Of a stretch of DNA of 64,000 bases, positions 20,487 through 31,187 are shown piece by piece. The position numbers and the translations under genes are program-made. Under the pieces are notes generated by a model that saw only the letters and a list, made by a program, of their open reading frames with translations, ran no database searches and was not told the DNA's origin. Position 1 is the stretch's first letter. The number at the start of each line of letters is the position of its first letter. The stretch spans positions 33,723,381 through 33,787,380 of the forward strand of contig OZ023275.1 of assembly GCA_964007475.1 (NCBI GenBank), given 5' to 3'. Origin of the DNA: Hybos culiciformis. Lineage: Eukaryota > Arthropoda > Insecta > Diptera > Hybotidae.

Positions 20487-21145
20487 GTCAACAACTAATA
20501 ATAAAATAAGTATTATAATTATATAACAACAAAATAATTATTTTATTTTTGAATTTTTGCTCTCAATAAATGGCAATTTCATTAATGTGTTTGTTTTTGA
20601 TAAGGCTCTTCAGAGCTTAAATAATACTTCAATTAGTTAAGGTATCACAGATTCAAAATTATTAATCGATAAACTGATGATAAATCAATAAAATCTATTA
20701 TCATTGTAAAATAATTTAAATAATATTTTATTATGAAGTCTGAATACATCATATTTCTAATAAACACTGATCCCTAATAGACTTCTGAAAAACCCTGAAT
20801 TGTTAATTGAGATATATGAAAACATATTAGACGTATTGTCATGTTCTTAAAAGAATATAATATAAGAACTACTCAAGCAAAACATAAATGCAAATTTCAA
20901 TTATTCAAATATACCATAATTCTTACATATAAAACACATAAAGAAATCACATATAAAATTCATAAAGAAATCATTAATGTTTTCGCGTCAATACTATAAA
21001 TATAAAAATATGATGATTTTTAGAATTATGACATGAATTAAAAAAAAAAATCATAATTTAAAATGTTAATTTTAGAAATTCATTAATACAATTATTATTA
21101 TTTCTTGTTTACATTATTTTATTTTTATACAATATTTTTCTTTAC

Positions 21146-21246
21146 CTATTTAGAATTATTCCAACCATACTTAGGAGAGATACTGCAACATTGCCATAAA
21201 ATATTACCGAAAATATTTTGCATAATGTTTCACCTAAAGTCCATTC
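21146..21246 (-). pseudogene. GPCR exon encoding TM3, copy 2
   Basis: This is the counterpart of the copy 1 TM3 exon: 101 nt, the same splice signals, and open throughout (EWTLGETLC to LNR). Its upstream partner in this copy (21659-21780) carries the same in-frame stop as copy 1, so the gene cannot be intact here. Confidence 0.8.
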
Positions 21247-21658
21247 CTAGAACCAAAAAATCATATTTAATCAAGGACAATAATAATTTTTTAAAATAGG
21301 GCCAGTTAAAATTTAATTTATAGCAACTAATTATTATTGCACGATCCTTTCATTTTGTCAATAACATAATTTAATCTAATGAAAAATCTTTCGTGGTTCT
21401 ATTTTTAAATTTTTTCATAGTGAAATAGATAAATCTTACATATCTGATAATCATCTTAGGTATTTTATATGTATCAGATATTCAGCTTATATATTCATAT
21501 AAAACGATTTAAAGATCGATTCAAATGTTAGAGGCTCGATTTTTCGGCTATAATAAACACAACTGATAAATTACCTTTTATTTTTATTGAAGTATAATTT
21601 AATAAAAATAATTAAAAAATAAAAAGTCATATAAAAGGATAGACTTCAAAAGACTTAC

Positions 21659-21780
21659 CAATGGCATACTAATAGAACAAAATAATAAATCCGACACACA
21701 TAATGACAATACAAATGCTGTTGTTGCATGACTTCTCATTTTAGGGAATTATAGTAAAGCTATTATTGTTATTAAATTTC
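21659..21780 (-). pseudogene. GPCR exon encoding TM1 end to TM2, copy 2
   Basis: This matches copy 1 in boundaries and in the in-frame TAA after ALL. The ICL1 motif reads KMRSHATTAFV, with Ser where copy 1 has Ile. It ends at the same truncated MPL|GTAAGT junction. Confidence 0.8.
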
Positions 21781-22439
21781 CTTAAAAAAAAATAATAGGT
21801 ATAAAAAATAATGTGGAAATATAATAGTAGTATCTTTTTAATTTCTATATTTCTCAGTACATCTTTTGTCTTCCGCTTGATTGCTTCTTTATTTGAATAT
21901 ATACTTAAAAATAAACACGCACAAATCTCCGCAAATACACACACCGAATGTGGAAAAACAACGGATGTCATTTTTTGGTAAAATTAAAATCTAAAAATTA
22001 AAAAAAAAAAATGTGAACATATGGAGAGAATCATTATAATAAACATAACTCAAATTTAATATTTTTAATTCTCATAAGGGCCTATAATTTTTTGAATTCA
22101 TAAAATATAAAAATATAATACTGTAACACTGTAATTAGGGTTAAGGTTTAACTGGTAAGGTGTAACTGATGATCTAAATTATTTTTAACTCTGGATTTTA
22201 TCGATATTTCACACTGACGTCGAATTTTTAAATTTTTAATTTAATGCCGTATTCAAGAAAAGAAATTTTTTGGAATGAATGATTTCAAAAATTCAGGAAT
22301 TTAGAAAAACTGGCCTGAAATTTATTATTATGATATAATATGATCCTGAGTTATTTTAACTATTTGCTTCAATATAAGAAAACGAAAGCAATATGACTAC
22401 AAAGTTAATTAATAATAATTTAAAATTAAAAAAAAAATA

Positions 22440-22692
22440 AGTTAAAAACGAGTTTTCAAAAAAACTGAGGCCAGGCCGCATGAAAAAGTAGGAAATAACT
22501 TTTTCTTCACACACAGAGGTGGACTCAGATTTTTTGATTGGGACGTAAGTGATATGATTCATGAAGAGAAAGAATATTCAAGAGAAATGTCCCAATCAAA
22601 AAATCTGAATCCACCTCTGTGTGTGAAGAAAAAGTTATTTTCTACTTTTTCATGCGGCCTGGCCTCAGTTTTTTGGAAAACTCGTTTTTAAC
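22440..22692. repeat. Long hairpin, copy 2
   Basis: This is the counterpart of the copy 1 hairpin, with the same arms, loop and orientation. A few substitutions, such as one in the AAAACTGAGG segment, differ between arms and copies. Confidence 0.75.
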
Positions 22693-23763
22693 TTATTTAT
22701 ATTTTCTGCCTTTTTCACGTTAACTAAATTGTTATTATGTGCTGCATGGATGTTTGAAAACAATTTTATGACTAATCATATTGATGAAAATTTTTCCGAA
22801 AATTTTTCCGCTTTTTCGAGTTTTCCATGGAGTTTTATGCAAAAGCAACTTTATGCAACTCATTTCGCTCTACAACTTTGTCTCAGGTTGCAAAACGCTC
22901 AAACGCTTCCTTGGTCGAAAAAACTCCGGAAAAGCGTTTTACATGAATTTTCTTCGATTTTTTCTGCAAGTTTTCACCATTGTCGGAAAGAAAGTAATGA
23001 TGCCAGTTGATAGGGAACTTGATCCTGCATAATTTAGAAAACTTTTTTACCGCAAAATTTTCCGGAAATGTCGGAAAATTCCGGAAAATTTTTTCGGAAA
23101 AATTAGAAAATTTTGCATTTTTCCTAAAACGGATTTATCACTACTCAAATTTGTACCAAATTTTCAAATGATTTTTCCCGATTTTCCGGGTTTTCCAAGG
23201 AAATTTCCGCTTCAAATTTTGATAGCTTCAATTGCCACGCGACATGAACTTGTGTGCCAAATTTCAGCTCGCTGTGATGACGAAAAGTGGGTCTACGAGA
23301 GTGTCCAAAATAGTAAAGAAATATACAGACAAATTACTTTCCAAGTTAATAAGAATTGTGTCCTCAAAAAAAATTGTAATTATTGTCACTTTTAATTTTA
23401 AAGAATAGAATTTTGATTACAAAAAAATATTATTATTATTTTTCTTTTAAATTTAGTAAAAAAAAGTCACGTTTCATTTAAATTATAATAGAATTGTTAT
23501 TTTTTTTATTTCGAAAAGTTATTAAATTTATAACCATCGTGATCAATGTATAAAAAGCAATTTCTTTAATTTTAATTTATAAAATTGAGAAATCATAATG
23601 ACTTGAAGGAATTGTTAATAAAAAATAACCATTATAAAAAATATTTATGAATTTCAGAAATTAAAATACTAGGAAACCTTAAATATCATATAAATCTTAA
23701 GTAATATAAATTAATGCTTTTATTATAATCTAATTATCTTATTCCTCAAAACGTATCGAAAAA

Positions 23764-24015
23764 TCGAATAATTCTAATTAAATTTTATTCTATTTCCTAA
23801 TCATTTTAGAAACAAAATTTCATATATTTAATAATAGAATTTGGGCAAAGTGGTGTGGTATTTTGCTAAATGTGATCTTAGGTTCATTTATCACTTCGAC
23901 CTGGAATTTGTGTTTAAATTTTGTACTTAATTTTTTATTAGTATAATTTTTAAAACATTTTATGCAGAGAAGATTAGATACACCTGAACCTGATTATGCA
24001 CATTTATCATTAATA
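23764..24015 (+). other. Segment absent from copy 1, possible DC-STAMP upstream exon
   Basis: About 250 bp present in copies 2 and 3 (also about 44270-44525) is missing between CGAAAAATC and AGTATAAAC in copy 1. After a polypyrimidine-like CATTTTAG it encodes RIWAKWCGILLNVILGSF and a further hydrophobic run ending at TATTAGTATAA. A membrane segment just upstream of the other DC-STAMP exons would fit the family topology, but the match is weak. Confidence 0.35.
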
Positions 24016-24194
24016 GTATAAACATAATTGTAAGACGATTTTTTTTTCAAATAAGAATTTCATTCACCTTCTATTAAGAAATAATATAAAAATTCAATTG
24101 GAACTAAAAATCTAATTCTTGAAAATGATCTCTTTAAATTTTAATTTTTGTTCATGAAATTATTTCAATTATTTATTCATTTACATTTGTTTAG

Positions 24195-24985
24195 GATTAG
24201 GCTACACATTTTCGGCATGTACTTGCTGTTTGGCAAGTTTGGCATTCATAATGTTCTTTGGAAAAAGAGAAAGAAGTTATTTACGTGCCTTGGCGTTTAC
24301 TCTAATTATAATCGGACCGATGTATTGCTTAACATTAAAGAGGTTTTTCGGGTGTTTACATGTTCTACCGTTTTAACGTATAATGTAACTAAAACTCGGT
24401 TTGATTTGATGACCAAACCTTTTCGCAATGATTTCACACATATAAAGAATAATTCAGGAGAAATGAAGGAAGTGTTTGGAAAAGTACAAATAGATGTTAG
24501 TCCAATTAAAAGAGAAATTGAAGAAAAAGATACAATAATGAAAAATAACCAAACAATAGATAATAAGAAAGTTGGAAATTATCAAACGAGAATTAATAAT
24601 AGAGAACATGAATTAAATCAAAGCGAATTCAGATGTATAAAAAAATACACAAATTTAAAATTGAGTATCGATGTAAAAACTTCTAGCAGAGGGTCAAAAA
24701 CGTTGTAAACAAGCATTTTCAGAAGCTTACGATACTTGTGCCGACAGTTTTCCTAATTTAATGAATTTTGCTATTTGTTGGCCACTTAAAATTAATTTTG
24801 CCTGTAATATGGAAATATTAGACAAAAAAAATGTATCAAATTTATGTAACACCGGGAAATTAATCAGTGAAACATTTGGCCATAATTATGTAGAACTGAT
24901 GGCATTGAAAGACTAATTTGACAGTAGAAACTCTAAAATCTTAATAAATGTAACAGATTTGCGCGAGGAATACATGAAGAAATAA
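24195..24985 (+). pseudogene. DC-STAMP domain protein exon, copy 2
   Basis: This has the same exon, frame break and in-frame stop as copy 1, with a few substitutions (for example EKDTIM for EKNTIM). The preceding transmembrane exon is gone: the sequence jumps from CTTTAAATTTT to TAATTTTTGTTC, removing roughly 170 bp. Like copy 1 it lacks the 8 bases (GACTTAAT) seen in copy 3 near the 3' end. Confidence 0.7.
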
Positions 24986-25489
24986 AGTAAGAAATACAAT
25001 TTTTTGATTTAATATTCTCATGCACAAATAATTTCGGCAAATATCGAAGGTAAAATGATTGAAAATTTCTGAAAATCGTAATTCTAAAACTTCAACCTTT
25101 CACGAACTTCAGAACCCTTCCAGCTGAATATAATATTCGGGGAAATATTAAAAAATCTCGAGATAGCATAAAAACTCAAATTTATACCACTAAATTTAAT
25201 TTATAATATTTTTTTCTAATTGGTTTGGTTTAGCCTGATTTCTTATTATAAATTATAATAATATCCTGTATAATTTTTCTTGCAATATAGCATCATCTTC
25301 TGCATTTAATCCATTCTTGTATTCAGTTCCATATAAAAATCAAAAAGTTCTAAATTTTTTCCTGAAATCCAAGAGCTCCGCGGAAATGAGGTTGAAGAAC
25401 AGTGCTCTATAAAATTACTTTTACCAATATTCTTGGAAAAAAATCTATCAATCGCAACTCGAACGATTGCCCAAAAAAAAGAATGTATT

Positions 25490-25558
25490 CTTTGGGATCG
25501 GACCTGACACCTTCACTCTCATAGTCTGATGTTCTAGCCACTAAGCCATATAGTCCAT
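25490..25558 (-). repeat. tRNA-like module, copy 2 (partner deleted)
   Basis: This is the minus-strand tRNA-like module equivalent to 6248-6317. In copy 2 a deletion of about 0.7 kb removed the plus-strand partner; the sequence jumps from CGATTGCCCAAAAAAAA to AGAATGTATTC. Confidence 0.6.
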
Positions 25559-25999
25559 ATGATTTTGGCTTTCTAAAATATAATAAAAATATTCTAATAA
25601 ACCATTCATTTTTTTGTTTTTATTTTATTCTTGTGGGAGAATAAGAATACTCAAAAAAGAAAAACAATAAGAATACTCAAAAAACGACGAGAATAAGAAT
25701 ACTCAAAAAACGAATTTAAAAAATAAACACAAAAAAAAAAGTGCCTTTACAAAGTACAGAGCTTTCATATTATTTAGGAAAATAAATCAAAAATATTTTT
25801 TGTATTTTTTTAGAAAGCTAAATACATAGACAATATAGCTTAGTGGTAGAACATCAGACTGTATTTCCAATGATGAGATTTTTGTGAAATATTTTAATTT
25901 TTTTTTTCATAATAATTAATTTTTTTGAGATATTTAAACAAACCAAAATGTTTTTATCAGCCACTAATTTATCATTTTTTTTTTAATTTTCTATATACA

Positions 26000-26759
26000 C
26001 AAGGCACGTTAAACAGGCAATGCTGTTGAAAACAGTATTTGTATTAGTAAGTACCTATCAAACTTGATTTGTTTTGATTTTTGTATACAAAAATTAAAAA
26101 AAATCAAAGGTACACGAAAAAATATTTAATTTTTATTTATTTCAATTTGATTTAGGACATTGATAAGTAAGTATATTTTAAGTAATTAGTTAAAGTTTCA
26201 ATTGTTATTTCTTGAATTTCAAATGAAAGTACCAAAATTTCGTATTTTTAATTCAATCTCAAGACATTCAAAAATTCTCCATCGGACAAAAAAAAATTAG
26301 TAAACTTTTAAGGCAGGAACTGAATCTTTAAAATAAAAAAATAAATATGCCTAGCTATTTCTCACGAAAAAAAGTGACCAAACCTAGAAAGACACCCCAA
26401 CAAGGAATAGAATAAATGAATTTAAGGGAAAACGCCCGTGAACAAATTCTGTTTGTAAAAAATATAAAGAAAATGTATATATATTTCTATACATTTTCTT
26501 TATATTTCTATACATTTTCTTTATAAATTTTTAAATTACTAATTCTGTAATTTAATGTATGTTATGATTTTTTTTGTCTTTAAATAAATCATAATGCCAA
26601 TATAATTTTTTTTTTATTTATTTTCGATTTTTTAAGCATGAACATTTTTTATGTAATCTTTAATAAGGACCCCTTCTAAAAATGAGAATAAATTTTGATA
26701 GGTACTTTATTTGACATCTAATTTTATGATAGCCATGGCTTGATATTAACGTGGCTTTG
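26000..26759. mobile_element. hAT-like non-autonomous element, copy 2
   Basis: The 760-bp insertion has ends CAAGGCACGTTAA and TTAACGTGGCTTTG (complementary over most positions). Subterminal inverted motifs are AGTACCTATCAAA and TTTGATAGGTACT. The flanking ATATACA is duplicated (7 matching bases of the 8 expected for hAT). Copy 1 shows the empty site near 6755. No transposase frame is present. Confidence 0.75.
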
Positions 26760-27067
26760 ATATACATATTCTATATACATATTCTATATACACATTCTAT
26801 TTTTGAAGCAAAACACAGAGCTAAGTAAAATTGTAGCAAATTTGGTGGCAAAGGTTATTTTTTGGTTCAAAAAAATTTGCAAATTAGGCGCTCTTTGATT
26901 TTTTATTTTAATTTATATAAATAGAAAAAACTTTTAATTAATAAATAGTGTTTTATAATTTCATAATACAAAATGTAGCTAAAAACTTATTTGAGAACTT
27001 AGTTGAAAACTGTAAAATTTCATATATGAATTAATGCAATTGAATATTGCTATAAAATGGATGTAAA

Positions 27068-27700
27068 AAATATTGGTCGCACTAAACTCGTTACAAATAA
27101 TTTTATTAAAGCCTTGATAAACAACATAGGTATATTTTGGCATTGATAGTTTAGATATCGATCAAGTAATTTATCATTATAGGTTTTGCCGGCTCAAAAT
27201 ATGCAAAAAAAAAATTTTTCAAAATAGATAGCTCCGTTGAAATAAAGATTACCTGCCCAAAAATTTTGGGTACAGAGCTACGGTTAGGGTTTTCCCGGCT
27301 CAAAATATGCAAAAAAAAATTTTCCAAAATAGGTAGCTCTGGTGAAATAAAGATTACCAGACCAAACATTTTGGGTAGGAATTCATAATTATCGTACTTT
27401 GCGGCTGCCTGGCACTTCCAGACTTTTTTTAATTTCAAATATATGTATATATAGGGCCCAATATTACAAGCAAAAAAATTACATATCCTACCAATAACAA
27501 AATTTTTATTTCTTAAACCTCTTATTATGTTCAAAAAAATTAAAAAATTTAAAAAAAAAATGTATTCTTTGGGAATCGAACTTGACACCCTTACTCTCAT
27601 AGTCTGATGTTCTAGCCACTAAGCCATATCGTCCATATGATTTTGGCTTTCTAAAATATATGTAATTAAAAAATTCAAATTTATGACATTTTATTATAAG
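27068..27700. repeat. Left arm of giant inverted repeat, copy 2, with internal deletion
   Basis: Relative to copy 1 (7070-8230), about 520 bp are missing between two AATATTGG sequences (junction near 27074). This is consistent with deletion between short direct repeats. The same junction occurs in copy 3 near 48365. A tRNA-like module remains at 27575-27641 (minus). Confidence 0.7.
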
Positions 27701-27715
27701 TTATAATGTGCAGTG

Positions 27716-28089
27716 AGTAATGTACATCAAATCTACATTCAATAAACCCACAATAATTGATTATTCAAATATTATTTCATACTTTGTTTTGCTTTATTTA
27801 TAATTATATTAAGATAAAATCTTAACGCACTTTTTGCTTATTAATCAATAATCTATGTAATGTTTACACAAGTGTCCAATAAGATTCTTTGTTTCATTAT
27901 AAGAAATAATTAAAGATAACTTTAAGTACAGTTTGATAATGATTTCCTTTTGTTCATAAAATTCAGAAAATAAAAAGTTCAGTTATAATTAGTATCTAAA
28001 CCATAAAGGTTGTAATAAAAAGAAAAGTTTAATAAATAAAATATTTCATAAAATTTAAATTCATGTTTTATTAAATAAGAAATATAATT
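27716..28089 (+). repeat. 5' LTR, errantivirus copy 2
   Basis: This 374-bp LTR (AGTAATGTAC...AATATAATT) is followed by the same tRNA-Ser-like primer-binding site at 28090. Confidence 0.92.
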
Positions 28090-29154
28090 GGCGCAGTCGG
28101 TAGGATAGGTTTACAAAAATCAATCGATGATAATTTGGTCTATTTTTATAGTTCAAAACCTATACCTAAATAAAATAACAATCCATCGTGGATTAATAAA
28201 AAATTAAAATAAAAATAAAATTCATATATATAATAAATAATAAAATTTAATAAATATTTTTGGCAAAAAAAAAAGAAGCCTATATATACAAAAAAAAATA
28301 TATATTTTTCTTTCCATCGAGGATAGAAATATAATAATTAAAAATAATATCAAAAAAAAAAAAAAGAAAGAAAACAATTAATAATTATACAACAATAATT
28401 TATAAACAATATTTTAAAATTATAAAAATATAAAATTATAAAAATATAAAAATAATATAAATAAATTAAAATTATGGAATTAATTAAAATAATGGAATTA
28501 ATGACAACACTAATGTGAGTAATTTTCTAATATTCCTTATAAAATATATTCCTTGTATGTTATCCCCTAAACCTAAAAGAAAAGAAGACGAAAATAATTT
28601 GGAAAATATTATAAATAAAATATCAAATTTATCTATTTCTGAAAAGAGTTCTTTTAACGAAAAAAATAAAGCTTTTTCTACAATACACGCAAATATAATT
28701 CCCGAATTTGATGGGGAAATAAACGAATTAAGTTTCTTTTTGAATGCAATAGACACAGTTGTTGCGAATTGCTACGATCAAAATAATCCCAATAATGCTC
28801 AAAATACTTTGATTCTAAGAACGATAATTAGTAAACTTAAAGGTGCTGCAAGAGAAGTAATAAGTATTAGTGCACGGAGAGAAAAGATTGCTAATATCAT
28901 ATAAAATGTGAATAAATCATGGAAAAAAAGGTCTTGTTTTTGACCCGTTCGCCTTTTTTCTCGAGTATTTTTTTTGCATAATTTTTAGAACGTTTTCATG
29001 CACATAACAATCAACTTTACTTCATGAAAAAAATATTGTTTGCGTGAATAAAGAAATAATAAGACATTGTAATGTGCGAGTTTTTTGATAATTCGTGTAA
29101 AAGAAACACGAATCAAGAAACGCATGACCTTAAAAAATACATTTTTCATTTCAA

Positions 29155-29222
29155 TAGCCTAGCCTATGGGTAGAGATGTCGGTTTGCAATGCTGAGGACC
29201 CAGGTTCGAATCTTGAAGAGGA
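29155..29222 (+). repeat. tRNA-Cys-like module
   Basis: The A-box-like TAGCCTAGCCTATGGGTAGA, an anticodon arm TCGGT-TTGCAAT-GCTGA with GCA (Cys) and the B box GGTTCGAATCT are present. No acceptor stem can be drawn with the flanks. It lies inside the CACTA-like element and is paired with an inverted relative at 29407-29484. Confidence 0.6.
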
Positions 29223-29406
29223 CAATTATGTGAAAAAAAAATTTTTTTTCCTTTTTTTTTATTTATTTTTTTTTTTTTTATTTTTTTTTTTTATTTTTTT
29301 TTTTATTTAATTTTTTTTATTTTAATTTTTTTTTATTTATTAAATTTGATTTTTTATTTATTAAATTTAATTTTATTAAATTTATATTGATTTATTTGAT
29401 TTTTCT

Positions 29407-29484
29407 CATGCCCTCTTCGGGATTCGAACCTTGTTCTTTTGCATTGCAAACGTTCAACTCTACCACTAGGCTAAGCAATTGAAA
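29407..29484 (-). repeat. tRNA-Cys-like module, inverted partner
   Basis: Read on the minus strand: GCTTAGCCTAGTGGTAGAG, then CGTTTGCAATGC and GGTTCGAATCCCGAAGAGGG. The GCA loop and B box are kept, while the anticodon stem is weakened. Confidence 0.6.
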
Positions 29485-30537
29485 TTTAAAATGTGTGCAA
29501 AATAGAAAATATAAATTATATACTGACTACAATATCTTTCTTAAGATTAACAAAATTTCATTAAATCAAGAAATAATGTATTGAACTAATGGAAAACTGT
29601 AACCATAGAATATGAAAAAATTATTATCAAATAAGAAATGTATTCGCAAAGAATCATGTATTTAATTTTCATGTTTCATGTTAAAAAAAAATACACAAAC
29701 CAAGGAAAAAAATTCTTAAACTGTGTTAGAATCACATCAAGTAAATATTTACTTAAATTAAGAAATATTTACATAAATGAAAAAATAATTACTTGATTAA
29801 TGAAAATAAGCCCATTAAATGAAGCAAAATAAGTTTACTTGAATCATGGAAAAAGCCATAAATAACAGTCGAGAAATAATTGCAAACTTTAAGCAAATAT
29901 TTAACATATCAAGTGAATTCGCTTTGAATTATGAAAATTCGTTTTTTTTCTTAAATTTTAGTGATTATGAAAGTGTATTGCACGATTCTAGAAATTTTTT
30001 TCCCTCAGTGTGGAGTTACTACTATAAACGACTTAAAAGACGAACTCACACGAAATTTCAGTGATCCTCGAAATGAAACGTGTCTTTCCTTTGACTTGAA
30101 CAATCTAAGACAAAATATAAACGAATCCCCAATTAAATTTTATGATAGAATTCGAAAATTATTAAGCACAATTTCCAATTACCTATCTGTTCATGAGAAT
30201 GTTGCCGTGAACCGTGCCTTCAAACTTAACATGTATAATAGACAAGCCTTAGAGGTATTTCTTGCAGGACTCAGAAATCCTTATGGCATAATGCTTCGTA
30301 CAAGACAACCTGCCACTCTGTTAGAAGCCATAAATTTTATAAGAAAGGAAGAAAATCTCCGTTATTTGCAAAATCCACATGCAAATAATAATAATTATGT
30401 GAACCCAAAAAAGTTTAATACCAAACCACAAAATAATAATTTCACACCGAAATTTTCGAATAATGCTAATATACCCCAATATAACAATTTTGTACCAAAG
30501 TATAATGCAAATATACCCCAAAATAACAATTTCGTAC

Positions 30538-30784
30538 TGTGATACCTTTTGGTATTCTTTTATGTACAGAAATAATACAATAGTATGTGTAATTCATATT
30601 CACGTCTTTATTGCATGACTTTATCTTTACAACTCTGATTACTTAAAACTAGTGTCTTTCTTTTATAATAATGAGGAGAGAGAGAGAGTAACTCCAAAGC
30701 ATATTGAAGATGATACTCATCACTCATACCACATATGATGAATATTATATGAGTGAAGAGTTCACACTCAAAGAGGGCACTACA
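30538..30784. mobile_element. Solo LTR inside gag, copy 2
   Basis: This is the same 247-bp insertion and GTAC duplication (30534-30537 and 30785-30788) as in copy 1, with a few substitutions. Confidence 0.75.
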
Positions 30785-30924
30785 GTACCACACTTTCCCT
30801 CAAACCCTATTTACGTTCAGCAAAAACCAAACTTTGTACAACCCAAATTTCCCACTCATCAACAAACCTTTGGGTTAACGTTTGGAAACCAAGTCCCAAT
30901 GCCAAATTTGAAAAGCCAAGTCTA

Positions 30925-31185
30925 ATGAGTGCAACAACAAAACAACCATCTTTTGTGCAAAGAAACCAAAATCAACCCTTGACCTCTAGATGGGTTGCTG
31001 AAGAACTATTTAATACTGAACAGTTAAACGATGAAGAAACACCTTACATGACACTTCCACAAGAAAATTCAGACGCAAATGACTATGAATCTTATGAGTT
31101 AGTTGATGAAAATGAGGAAGAGAACGAAGATGAAATTGAAAATCCGGATTTTCCCACATCAGGGAATTTCAGAAACAAGAAATAG
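30925..31185 (+). CDS. Acidic gag C-terminal/linker reading frame, copy 2
   Basis: The 86-codon product is identical to that at 10325-10585. The preceding gag frame ends two codons earlier in sense (CAA to TAA change in AGTCTAATGAG), so the two frames no longer overlap by ATGA but by TAATG. Confidence 0.55.
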   Translation: MSATTKQPSFVQRNQNQPLTSRWVAEELFNTEQLNDEETPYMTLPQENSDANDYESYELVDENEEENEDEIENPDFPTSGNFRNKK

Positions 31186-31187
31186 TA

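Larger units (their letters stand above)
28873..30010. mobile_element. DNA transposon with CACTA-like ends and inverted tRNA-Cys-like modules
   Basis: The 1138-bp insertion is private to copy 2. Ends are CACGGAGAGAAAA and TTTTTTTCCCTCAGTG, inverted repeats of about 13-17 bp with two mismatches. TG (2 bp, or GTG depending on boundary choice) is duplicated. CAC...GTG termini with a 2-3-bp duplication fit the EnSpm/CACTA group. There is no transposase. Inside, two tRNA-like modules point toward each other around a T-rich stretch of about 170 bp. Confidence 0.7.
28557..30925 (+). pseudogene. Errantivirus gag, interrupted twice (copy 2)
   Basis: The gag frame starts at the ATG at 28557 (MLSPKPKRKE), as in copy 1, and breaks after AAREVISIS, where a CACTA-like element (28873-30010) is inserted. 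It resumes at GVTTINDLKDEL and is interrupted again by the solo LTR (30538-30784). A further frame runs to 30925. The ATGGAA dipeptide insertion of copy 1 (NKMEAF) is absent here. Confidence 0.85.

Noticed and set aside
29846..30064. 72-codon open frame at the end of the CACTA-like element
   Set aside because: It crosses the element boundary into gag in another frame and shows no transposase motif.
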